Shown here one piece after another: positions 1 through 5,770 of a stretch of DNA of 32,844 bases. Under the pieces are notes generated by a model. The model was not told the origin of the DNA. It ran no database searches and saw only the letters and a list, made by a program, of their open reading frames with translations. How positions within the stretch are numbered: position 1 is the stretch's first letter; each line of letters starts with the position of its first letter. Location: the NCBI GenBank assembly GCA_004193595.1, contig RPGQ01000031.1, forward strand, positions 1-32,844, in the 5' to 3' direction. Source of the stretch: Desulfobacteraceae bacterium Eth-SRB2 (lineage in GTDB: Bacteria > Desulfobacterota > Desulfobacteria > Desulfobacterales > UBA11574). The position numbers and the translations under genes were made by a program.

Positions 1-115
1 CTTCAGCTTTAACATACCGGTTTTTCGACGTAACAGCACATGAAATGCAGATCTGCAAACCGGCAACAACCCATATAACAAGCAAACAACTCTTGATGAA
101 CTTTTTATGCCACAT
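1..115 (-). CDS. N-terminus of a probable small lipoprotein (partial, runs off the window)
   Basis: On the minus strand an ATG at 113-115 opens a frame that stays open to the window edge (38 codons). The product starts MWHKKFIKSCLLV, then a hydrophobic stretch with Val/Ile/Leu and a cysteine in ISCAVTS, followed by polar residues. This is the layout of a lipoprotein signal peptide: basic N-region, hydrophobic core, lipobox-like Cys near residue 27. The residue at -3 of the Cys is itself Cys rather than Leu, so the lipobox is imperfect. The Shine-Dalgarno is weak (AAGAAT upstream). Function cannot be named because the mature part lies outside the window. It is divergent from the tRNA-Asn gene. 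Confidence 0.5.
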   Translation of the reverse strand, partial: MWHKKFIKSCLLVIWVVAGLQICISCAVTSKNRYVKAE

Positions 116-296
116 AATATATTCTTAACAATCAAACAAGAAACCGGCAATAGCCAAAGCGAAAAATAAAAGCACAATTTCGTTTATACGGACAATAAGA
201 TAAAATAGCAAACTTAACCGTTGAGAGGATGTGCTCGATGCGTTCTTTTTTTCAAGAACATACTTTCTCAGGAGAATACTTTTAATTAATTTTTTC

Positions 297-325
297 TTGA
301 CTGGGGTTTATTTTTTTATTAGATA
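297..325 (+). promoter_or_regulatory. Sigma70-type promoter of the tRNA-Asn gene
   Basis: TTGACT at 297-302 and TAGATA at 320-325 are separated by 17 nt, a near-consensus -35/-10 pair. The expected start of transcription, near 332, is about 10 nt before the mature tRNA 5' end. The spacer is very T-rich. Confidence 0.6.
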
Positions 326-341
326 GCAAGGTTCTAATTGA

Positions 342-417
342 TCCCCAGTAGCTCAGTTGGCAGAGCAAGTGGCTGTTAACCACTGGGTCCGCGGTTCGAG
401 TCCGTGCTGGGGAGCCA
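342..417 (+). tRNA. tRNA-Asn (anticodon GTT)
   Basis: A complete 76-nt cloverleaf can be drawn. The acceptor stem TCCCCAG (342-348) pairs with CTGGGGA (407-413), followed by discriminator G414 and an encoded CCA (415-417). The anticodon arm AGTGG (368-372) pairs with CCACT (380-384) and encloses loop CTGTTAA, giving anticodon GTT at 375-377. The T-arm GGTTCGAGTCC is canonical. It has its own promoter just upstream and a strong terminator just downstream. The last 20 bases (398-417) recur exactly at 701-720. Confidence 0.97.
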
Positions 418-427
418 AAAATTACAT

Positions 428-454
428 AAGCCGGGCATTCTGCCCGGCTTTTTT
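428..454 (+). terminator. Rho-independent terminator after tRNA-Asn
   Basis: A perfect 10-bp stem AAGCCGGGCA / TGCCCGGCTT (428-437 and 441-450) with a 3-nt loop is followed by a run of T (449-454), 10 nt after the tRNA CCA end. Confidence 0.9.
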
Positions 455-472
455 CATTTTTAGGGCACTGGT

Positions 473-676
473 ATGTGGTACGTGTACATATGTCATAAAA
501 AGGGCCTGCTCTATACCGGCATTACCACGGATCTTGCCCACCGTATGAACCAACATAAAGCCACTTTGCTCTACTCCGAGGAATTCAATGACAAACAGAC
601 AGCCGCCAGATGAGAACGCCAAATAAAAGGCTGGACACGACAGAAAAAACTTACCCTTATTGATCGGAAAAGGTGA
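473..676 (+). pseudogene. Broken GIY-YIG nuclease (UPF0213/YhbQ-like)
   Basis: Translation from ATG 473 gives MWYVYICHKKGLLYTGIT, then DLAHRMNQH, and later an ERQIKGWTRQKKL segment ending at TGA 674-676. These are the GIY (VYI), YIG (YTG), conserved Arg and conserved Glu blocks of small single-domain GIY-YIG proteins, which are usually about 85-100 aa. Two lesions are visible: an in-frame TGA in the middle (after the AAR just before ERQIKGW), and a missing segment of roughly 14 codons between the Arg helix and the YSEEF strand, where family members carry a KYT...RRP block. The relic lies exactly between tRNA-Asn and a 20-bp copy of the tRNA 3' end, suggesting that it is the cargo of a small tRNA-associated element. 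Just after it sits a CCCTGAGCGAAGTCGAAGGG motif (681-700). Confidence 0.75.
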
Positions 677-700
677 GTTTACCCTGAGCGAAGTCGAAGG

Positions 701-720
701 GAGTCCGTGCTGGGGAGCCA
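701..720 (+). repeat. 20-bp direct copy of the tRNA-Asn 3' end
   Basis: Bases 701-720 are identical to 398-417, the T-arm 3' strand, acceptor strand, discriminator and CCA of tRNA-Asn. No other part of the tRNA is present, so it cannot make a tRNA. Together with the intact tRNA it brackets the GIY-YIG relic. This is the footprint expected from insertion at, or recombination with, a tRNA 3' end. Confidence 0.85.
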
Positions 721-729
721 ACAAACTAC

Positions 730-760
730 AGGCCAGGGTATAAAAACCCTGGCCTTTTTA
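730..760 (+). terminator. Rho-independent terminator
   Basis: A perfect stem AGGCCAGGGT / ACCCTGGCCT (730-739 and 746-755), loop ATAAAA, then T-run. It lies 9 nt after the duplicated tRNA 3' end. It may be the original tRNA-Asn terminator displaced by the inserted segment. Related, less perfect sequences occur at 4051, 16815 and 17701. Confidence 0.8.
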
Positions 761-774
761 ATTTTGTGAGGCTC

Positions 775-882
775 CTAAATTTCCTCTCCAGAAAGCGCCG
801 TGTTTTCGTGCCCAAGGGAAACAAACCGCTCGAACTTTGCGTGCATCGCTGTCATGGTTGATTGAGGATTTCTGGTTGGGGA
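775..882 (-). pseudogene. Short gene fragment, family not recognised
   Basis: A minus-strand open frame between stops contains NPQSTMTAMHAKFERF and SLGHENTALSGEEI followed by TAG. The amino-acid texture (charged helix, Gly-His-Glu turn) looks like real protein rather than random translation, but only about 35 codons remain and no start with a ribosome-binding site is visible. It reads like the C-terminal end of a decayed gene. Confidence 0.25.
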
Positions 883-971
883 TTATTTTCTGGAACGCGA
901 TGCCTCTCTCTCGGATGTGGAGGGGAACCATTTTGTTTGTTTGGGATATAATTTTGTTTTAGAAAAACTCC

Positions 972-1001
972 TTGACATACAAAAGATGATGAAGTTATAA
1001 T
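972..1001 (+). promoter_or_regulatory. Consensus sigma70 promoter upstream of the SNase-like gene
   Basis: TTGACA (972-977) and TATAAT (996-1001) both match consensus perfectly, with an 18-nt spacer. Expected transcription start is near 1008, leaving a 5' leader of about 165 nt before the ATG at 1174. No attenuator or riboswitch was recognised in that leader. Confidence 0.6.
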
Positions 1002-1173
1002 TAATTGTAACTTATTAATAATAAAAGAGATTTCAGATTTTGTTACGTTTTACTGCTATAACTCCGTAAATATCAGGGGCCTAAAAAATTTGTGATATGC
1101 TTGATATGCTTTTGATTCAAAGTTCAGCAGATTTTTATATCTTCCGTCAACTTTCTTGGACTTAAAATTTTAG

Positions 1174-1995
1174 ATGCATAATCCTTTGATCATTATAACT
1201 TTATTCCTTTCTATAATATCCGCATTAGTTTTTCCTGATATTGGTTTAGCAGAGTATCCGGATGGATATTATGAGGTTCAAAGAGTTATTGACGGTAATA
1301 CATTTGAATTAACTGATGGAAAAAATGTTAGATTAATTGGGATATATGCTCCGGAAGCAGAAGAAATTTGTTCAACCCAAGCAACTCAACAACTATCATC
1401 ACTAATTGCAGGGGAAACAGTATATTTAGAAAAAGATGTATCAGAAACAGATATAGACGAGAGACTTTTAAGGTATGTTTATGTGAATGGAGTCTTTGTA
1501 AATCTTGAACTTGTATATTATGGTTACGCATATGCCGTTTCAGATTTTCCAGATATCTTATATGCCTCTCAATTAGCTGACGCAGAAGAAGATGCTATAA
1601 ATAATGAGAGAGGTTGCCTTTGGGCAATAATTTGGCTAAACGGTGATGGAGACTCCAAATGGATCATAGGCAGCTGTTTCATTGCCACAGCAGCTTACGG
1701 TTCTCAGATGGAACCACATGTGAAAATTCTGCGTAATTTCCGTGATCGATTCCTGCTTGGCAATACAGCAGGAAAGATTTTCGTTGGTCTTTACTACACC
1801 TATTCACCACCTATGGCCGATTTTATTAAAAAACATGACCGCCTGAGAGCGATGGTTCGCATAAGTCTGTTGCCAGTTGTAGGTGTAAGCTGGGTTGCCT
1901 TAAAGCTTGGCCCCACATCCACAATGGCAATCATGCTTCTTTTTGTCTCTGGTTTTATAGGGCTTGTCTGGTTCAGACAAAAGTATAAGAATTAA
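1174..1995 (+). CDS. Secreted staphylococcal-nuclease-like protein with CFI-box C-terminal domain
   Basis: Residues 1-26 form a signal peptide (hydrophobic core, ending near GLA). Residues about 30-155 are an SNase/OB-fold domain with VIDGNTFEL, VRLIGIYAPE and ERLLRYVYVNG. Against S. aureus nuclease, Arg35 (R53), Glu43 (E61) and Arg87 (R97) are kept, but the calcium ligands Asp21 and Asp40 are replaced by Asn42 and Tyr58, so activity may be altered or lost. From C168 onward the sequence CFIATAAYGS opens the CFI-box C-terminal domain, ending with hydrophobic helices (about 224-268) that probably anchor the protein. The first half is AT-rich and the CFI part is more GC-rich, suggesting a mosaic origin. 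The Shine-Dalgarno is weak. Family assignment is firm; the physiological role is unknown. Confidence 0.85.
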   Translation: MHNPLIIITLFLSIISALVFPDIGLAEYPDGYYEVQRVIDGNTFELTDGKNVRLIGIYAPEAEEICSTQATQQLSSLIAGETVYLEKDVSETDIDERLLRYVYVNGVFVNLELVYYGYAYAVSDFPDILYASQLADAEEDAINNERGCLWAIIWLNGDGDSKWIIGSCFIATAAYGSQMEPHVKILRNFRDRFLLGNTAGKIFVGLYYTYSPPMADFIKKHDRLRAMVRISLLPVVGVSWVALKLGPTSTMAIMLLFVSGFIGLVWFRQKYKN

Positions 1996-2002
1996 TCAAC
2001 TG

Positions 2003-2203
2003 TCAACGACCAAGGTCTCTGTCACCAAAGATCAGACCAATTTTTGTGAGAATCGCTTCATTTGATCTTGCCACGACATGAAATCCATTAAAACCAAAAA
2101 ATATCAAGTCGAGATCGTTTTTAAGATATCCATTCCTGATCACAGGTCTGGCGTTTGCGGTAATAATTGAGATTACCTCATATAAATCGTGCTTTTCAGA
2201 ACC
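2003..2203 (-). pseudogene. 5'-truncated gene remnant, family not recognised
   Basis: On the minus strand 66 sense codons end at TGA 2003-2005. The translation includes DLYEVISIITANARPVIRNG, YLKNDLDLIFFGFNGFHVVA and SNEAILTKIGLIFGDRDLGR, which has the hydrophobic/charged alternation of a folded protein. An in-frame stop lies immediately upstream (2204-2206), and no credible start with a ribosome-binding site exists, so this appears to be the C-terminal part of a decayed gene. I do not recognise the family. Confidence 0.35.
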
Positions 2204-2350
2204 TTAGATTTTTTGCCAAAATAATAGGCATTTTTTTTGTTTATGTGGATACCAAAGAAAATTTAATAATCCTTATACCTTTTACCAAAAGATAACTTAA
2301 GTTGCAATCGGTCAACAGTATGATTTTCTTCGTACGTTCCGGTTAAGTTT

Positions 2351-2404
2351 TCTAATACTTTAGTATTAGATTTTATGTTTTGTGGTAATATATTGTCTAA
2401 TACT
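2351..2404. promoter_or_regulatory. Operator-like repeats (TCTAATACT)
   Basis: TCTAATACT at 2351-2359 is followed after 2 nt by its exact inverted copy AGTATTAGA (2362-2370), making a 20-bp dyad. A third TCTAATACT in direct orientation occurs at 2396-2404. The spacing between the first and third copies is 45 nt, about four helical turns. A promoter-like pair lies about 75 bp downstream. This looks like a repressor or activator site, but no cognate regulator is adjacent. Confidence 0.4.
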
Positions 2405-2476
2405 CCGTGTATTTTTAAGAGAAAATATTCCGAGAAGTTTTTTTGTCCGGGAAGTTTTTTTGATGGTCATATTTTA

Positions 2477-2504
2477 TTGACAGAATTCATCCATGCATTA
2501 TTTT
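2477..2504 (+). promoter_or_regulatory. Putative promoter reading into 2510-2776
   Basis: TTGACA at 2477-2482 is followed after 16 nt by TATTTT (2499-2504). It reads toward a stretch with no convincing gene that ends in a hairpin, downstream of the TCTAATACT repeats. Confidence 0.35.
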
Positions 2505-2510
2505 ATGGTT

Positions 2511-2776
2511 AAAGAATAAATAAAAAATCACTAAATGTTACTCAGCTTCAACACCATAATAAAAAACCATGTGATGAATCATTATCACGAAGGTTACAAT
2601 TTAAAATCAGGAGCTTGTTGTAACATTTGTGAGGCTTCTCGGATGTATGTGCATCTCGATGCAACTTTGCATTGTACAACGGCATTTGGGGAAGCCAAAA
2701 GTTTGGCAAGGGCTTTGTAGGATGGTTAACCTATCTTCATAACCTTTGCTGGGGCGATTCAGTTGAGTCGCCCTGT
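2511..2776 (+). ncRNA. Possible structured small RNA (speculative)
   Basis: This stretch has an upstream promoter candidate and a terminal hairpin, and contains potential pairings such as GGCTTC (near 2633) with GAAGCC (near 2692). A 61-codon frame (2535-2720) exists but has no ribosome-binding site and unconvincing composition. If transcribed it could be an independent small RNA or the antisense 3' region of the convergent ihfA-like gene. Evidence is structural only. Confidence 0.2.
2752..2776. terminator. Hairpin between converging transcripts
   Basis: GGGCGATTCA (2752-2761) pairs with TGAGTCGCCC (2764-2773) over 10 bp including one T-G pair, followed on the plus strand by TGTTTATTT. It ends right at the stop of the minus-strand ihfA-like gene. 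The T-rich side suits plus-strand termination better than minus-strand termination. Confidence 0.4.
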
Positions 2777-3061
2777 TTATTTACCATTAATCTTATCCCT
2801 CAACTTACCCGAGCATTTAAACCTAACAATCTTCCTGGGCACCAACATCATGGCATCCCCGGTAGCCGGATTTCGGCCTTTCCGCTCTTTCTTTTCCTTT
2901 AAACAGAATTTACCGAACCCGCTTATCAGGACATCTTCGCCGGATGTCAGAGTATTTTTAATAATTTCAAGAAGGCTTTCTACAAGTTCTGAGGATCTTT
3001 TTTGGGTGAAACCGATTTGATTGTGTATTGACTCTACGATCTGAGCTTTGGTAAGCGCCAT
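2777..3061 (-). CDS. ihfA: IHF alpha-type / HU-family DNA-bending protein
   Basis: The 94-aa product begins MALTKAQIVESIHNQIGFTQ and contains ISGFGKF and GRNPATGDAMMLVPRKIVRF. These are the dimerisation helices, the SGFG turn, and the GRNP...TG beta-arm whose proline intercalates into DNA. Length and the MALTKA start match IHF alpha better than HU. It would act as an alpha/beta heterodimer that bends DNA in transcription, replication and site-specific recombination. The start is set by AGGAG (plus-strand complement CTCCT at 3071-3075) 9 nt upstream of ATG. No beta subunit gene is in the window. It stands alone, convergent with the putative transcript at 2511-2776. Several ihf/HU paralogs are common in this group, so the symbol is by family. 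Confidence 0.85.
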   Translation of the reverse strand: MALTKAQIVESIHNQIGFTQKRSSELVESLLEIIKNTLTSGEDVLISGFGKFCLKEKKERKGRNPATGDAMMLVPRKIVRFKCSGKLRDKINGK

Positions 3062-3187
3062 GGTGTGTTTCTCCTACGGATATGAATTATATTGGGAAGC
3101 TTATATTGTATCGCATTTCAGTTGAATATTGTCAAGATTTTAATGGGTTATATGAAATGATGTTCGAACCATACGAAGGAACTCTGA

Positions 3188-3387
3188 AAAAAAGAGAGAA
3201 TAGCGCTTATTGCCCATTATGAGAGAAAAGAGAATTTATTAGAATGGGTAAAATATAACGAAAAAAACTGGCCATACACGAATTGTGTGCCACAGGAACA
3301 ACCGGCGGAGTTATATCGGAAAACTGTTCACTCGAAATTTTTAAACTTAAAAGTGGGCCTTTAGGGGACGATCAACAGCTAAGTTGA
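3188..3387 (+). pseudogene. mgsA: Methylglyoxal synthase pseudogene
   Basis: Two adjacent frames carry consecutive pieces of methylglyoxal synthase. Frame one, from 3188, reads KKERIALIAHYERKENLLEW then VKYNEKN. After a frameshift in the A-run near 3261-3267, the next frame reads [35 protein letters not shown] and then TGA (3385-3387). The IALIAH start, the ATGTTG phosphate loop and GPLGxDQQ block are diagnostic. The start codon is missing (an in-frame TGA sits where Met should be), and the C-terminal third is not recognisable. The intact enzyme converts dihydroxyacetone phosphate to methylglyoxal; this copy cannot. Confidence 0.8.
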
Positions 3388-3456
3388 GCGATTTTTTACG
3401 AAGAGATGTGCTGATTGTAAAAGATTATAGTAAGATTCTCTAATAGATAGCCTGGG

Positions 3457-3696
3457 TCAATAAAATTCCGTCTCTGCTTTAATCTGAATATCCGGGGACA
3501 GCGTAAAATATGGTGTCGTGTCCCCGGATGCCATAGATCGCTTTAACTCAGTTCCGGGTGTCAACTCAAGATAACACTCAATACAAGCAAAATTATCCCA
3601 CTGTAGCCTAACTGCCTGATTCGAACAATCCCTGTAGTGTGAACAATACAAATTTCTGTTTCCGTGTTTCGGAATCGGGTTGGGTTTTTGATACAT
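3457..3696 (-). CDS. Small Cys-rich, probably zinc-binding protein of unknown function
   Basis: I chose the ATG at 3696 (79 aa, MYQKPNPIPKHGNR) because GGAG lies about 9 nt upstream; a TTG 15 codons earlier has no Shine-Dalgarno. The core is LYCSHYRDCSNQAV, then about 15 residues later ACIECYLEL, giving a Cys-x5-Cys / Cys-x2-Cys arrangement plus a His, as in short zinc-ribbon-like proteins that I recall from Deltaproteobacteria. The C-terminal 30 residues are polar. No neighbours share its strand apart from ihfA further downstream. Function unknown; it could be a regulatory or scaffolding protein. Confidence 0.5.
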   Translation of the reverse strand: MYQKPNPIPKHGNRNLYCSHYRDCSNQAVRLQWDNFACIECYLELTPGTELKRSMASGDTTPYFTLSPDIQIKAETEFY

Positions 3697-3741
3697 TCCT
3701 TTTAGCTCCGAAAAATTTGTTTCCAGATAAAATTCAAGCAA

Positions 3742-4050
3742 CGTTTATGACGTCAAATATAGAAAAGCAAAAGTTTCGTGGTTATTAGGAAAACATGAAA
3801 AATGTGTTAACCGTTTCGGGTGTTCTTAAAAGATAGGTTGTTTCAAAAAGATGGGCAGCCGGGTGCTTGTGGATAGACCTCATAAATGAATTGCTGTGAC
3901 ATTGAATTTCAGGGCAAAGATAACGGTGCTCTTACCTCATCAGCAATGGCCTTATATTTAAAATTATGTTAAATTCCATATCGTTAAGGATTTAAAGCCA
4001 AGCGGAGAACGGTTATCAAATGGGTTGCAATTGCAAAGCTAAATATTTAA
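3742..4050. other. Intergenic stretch without a recognisable gene
   Basis: About 300 bp between the Cys-rich gene and the left yfcE copy. Short coding-like scraps can be read on either strand but none is long or has a start site. No tRNA, strong hairpin or convincing promoter was seen. Confidence 0.4.
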
Positions 4051-4077
4051 AGCCCGGGATAAAACCTGGCCTTTTTT
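4051..4077 (+). terminator. Probable Rho-independent terminator
   Basis: AGCCCGGG and CCTGGCCT form an imperfect stem around ATAAAA, followed by T6. It has the same design as the copy at 17701. Confidence 0.45.
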
Positions 4078-4363
4078 ATTGGAAAATAGTATGTTGATTT
4101 TGTTTAATCGCTACGGGACCGGTACACTGGAATTATGATAAATATAAAGCCAGTAAAACCTCGAATGAAATAACGGGCAAATCTCTCATGTCGGTTTATT
4201 TCCAAAACAAGGAGAATGTTGAGGCAGGAATCATTTCGGATACGCATGGTCTTTTAGTGCCGGCAGCCGTAAAAACCCTTCATGGTGTTGACCTAATTAT
4301 TCATGCCGGAGACATCGGCAGTACCGAAGTTATGGATGAACTGCGAGCCATTGCTCCGGTGGT
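4051..4363 (+). repeat. Left copy of a ~313-bp direct repeat (terminator plus yfcE 5' half)
   Basis: Bases 4051-4363 align without gaps to 17701-18013 (constant offset 13,650). By hand count the coding part 4188-4358 has 26 mismatches in 171 positions, about 85% identity. Similarity begins at the terminator-like hairpin and stops abruptly inside the yfcE reading frame. The two copies bracket the restriction-modification island. Confidence 0.85.
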
Positions 4364-4487
4364 GCGGCGAGTCTGGCTATCTATGACGACCGGCTTGAGA
4401 TCTGGAACGATGGAACCCTTCCTTTGGATATATTTGGAAGGAGAAATAGATGGACTAGGCTGTCCAATTGGGCGTCCTTTCATATAA
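4188..4487 (+). pseudogene. Truncated yfcE-like phosphodiesterase fused to an AlbA_2-ATPase relic
   Basis: Codons 1-57 match the intact gene at 17838, including the SDTHG and HAGDIG metal-binding motifs. The frame then leaves homology exactly where the GNxD motif should follow, so half of the dimetal site and the GHxH block are missing and the product cannot be functional. From 4370, in a different frame, the DNA encodes SLAIYDDRLEIWNDGTLP, a good match to the C-terminal RecG-like/HATPase block (VEVRIYDDRLEIWNPGGLP type) of AlbA_2 ATP-binding proteins. So the end of the pseudogene is built on a relic of such a gene. Homology fades after about 4435. Confidence 0.8.
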
Positions 4488-4612
4488 ATAAGGAGATAAT
4501 AAGTCGGCCCAATTCTGCCTTATTAACATCTGATTGTGGGATAAACGTCTCGAAATTGAGAAAAAGCATAAATGTATTGGGTTATTGAAAAACAGGCTCG
4601 GGAAACGGGATC

Positions 4613-5767
4613 ATGAGCGAATATCAATACTTCGAATTTCTGGCCATAGACCAACCGCTGACAGAGGATGAGATGGATGAACTGCGGGCACTTTCAACGC
4701 GGGCCACAATCACACCCGTCAGTTTCACCAATTATTACAACTGGGGCGATTTCAAGGGCAATCCGGACAAGCTGATGCAGCGGTATTTCGATGCCCACGT
4801 CTATGTGGCCAACTGGATGACGGCCATATTTATGGTGCGTCTGCCCATTGAGGCTTTGCCCAAAGAAACCGCTGAAGCCTTGGCCGTGCCTTACATGTTG
4901 GATTTCAAGGCCATCAAAACCCATTGGGTCATTAGTTGGCGTTTGGAGGAGTCGGAAAACTACGACCGCTTCGGCATGGAGGACGGCCGCGGCTGGATGG
5001 CGCGGCTGGCCCCGGTGCGGGATGAATTGCTGCGCGGTGATATGCGCAGTCTGTACATCGGATGGCTGGCAAGCATAACCGGAGAAATGATGGATGACGA
5101 TGAGATGGAACCTGTATCCATCAGCGGCCTGGGAAGTTTGACGGCGGCCCAACAGGCGCTGGCGGAGTTTCTGGAGGTTGATCCGGACCTGCTGGCAGGT
5201 GCCGGCATGGGCAGTCCGGCTGCTCAGAGCGAGGAAATTTCAGAAAAGGACATGGATAAATGGATCGATGCCTTGCCCCGGAATGAGGTAAAGGCGGTCC
5301 TGAAACAACTCCTGGAGGGCAAGGGGCAGCTGGCCGAACGGTCCATCAAAAACCGGTTCGCGGAATGGCGGCGTGGCCTGCAGACTGCCAAAACCGACCC
5401 GCCCCGGCGCACGGTGGGAGAACTGCGGGAGAATGCCGAGACAGCCCGGCAGATCCGGATGGAAAACCAGAAACGCGACCGCAAGCGGCGGGAAGTCAGG
5501 CGTCGCAAGGAGCACGAGGTGTATCTGGAGAACCTTTCAAAAGATTTTCCCAAGGCATGGAAGTCGGTTGCAAAGACTGTCGAACGGGGATCGGGCCTGG
5601 CCTATGACGAGGCCTGCCGCACCCTTGTCGATATCTCCGAAGCCTATGCGCTTTTTATAAACAAGAAGCAATTCCCAAAAGAATTGAAAAAATTCATGGC
5701 TGGTCACATGCGGCGCAAGGCGTTGATTCAACGTTTGGTAAAGGCCGGTATCTGGGAGGATAAATAA
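4613..5767 (+). CDS. Conserved protein of unknown function (MSEYQYxEF family), intact copy
   Basis: 384 aa, starting MSEYQYFEFLAIDQPLTEDE. No catalytic motif is evident. Residues 1-120 are a compact region rich in aromatics (NYYNWGDFKGNP, YVANWMTAIFMVRLP); residues about 120-210 are acidic; residues about 255-330 are a basic, probably coiled-coil segment (RQIRMENQKRDRKRREVRRR); the C-terminus is helical and basic (MRRKALIQRLVKAG). The basic helices suggest nucleic-acid or protein binding (inference). A second copy, broken by a 163-bp deletion, lies at 25065. It ends 3 bp before the 411-aa gene, so the two are probably one operon, and both sit upstream of a type I restriction cluster. I recognise the family as widespread and uncharacterised, but cannot name a function. 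Confidence 0.8.
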   Translation: MSEYQYFEFLAIDQPLTEDEMDELRALSTRATITPVSFTNYYNWGDFKGNPDKLMQRYFDAHVYVANWMTAIFMVRLPIEALPKETAEALAVPYMLDFKAIKTHWVISWRLEESENYDRFGMEDGRGWMARLAPVRDELLRGDMRSLYIGWLASITGEMMDDDEMEPVSISGLGSLTAAQQALAEFLEVDPDLLAGAGMGSPAAQSEEISEKDMDKWIDALPRNEVKAVLKQLLEGKGQLAERSIKNRFAEWRRGLQTAKTDPPRRTVGELRENAETARQIRMENQKRDRKRREVRRRKEHEVYLENLSKDFPKAWKSVAKTVERGSGLAYDEACRTLVDISEAYALFINKKQFPKELKKFMAGHMRRKALIQRLVKAGIWEDK

Positions 5768-5770
5768 AAG

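Noticed and set aside
342..720. Integrative element with integrase at the tRNA-Asn attachment site
   Set aside because: No integrase or excisionase is encoded anywhere in the window, and the repeated tail encloses only about 280 bp.
422..724. Minus-strand 100-codon frame after tRNA-Asn
   Set aside because: It runs through the tRNA terminator and antisense to the GIY-YIG relic, with no start signal.
2535..2720. 61-codon plus-strand frame
   Set aside because: No ribosome-binding site, no family resemblance; the stretch is better explained as non-coding or structured RNA.
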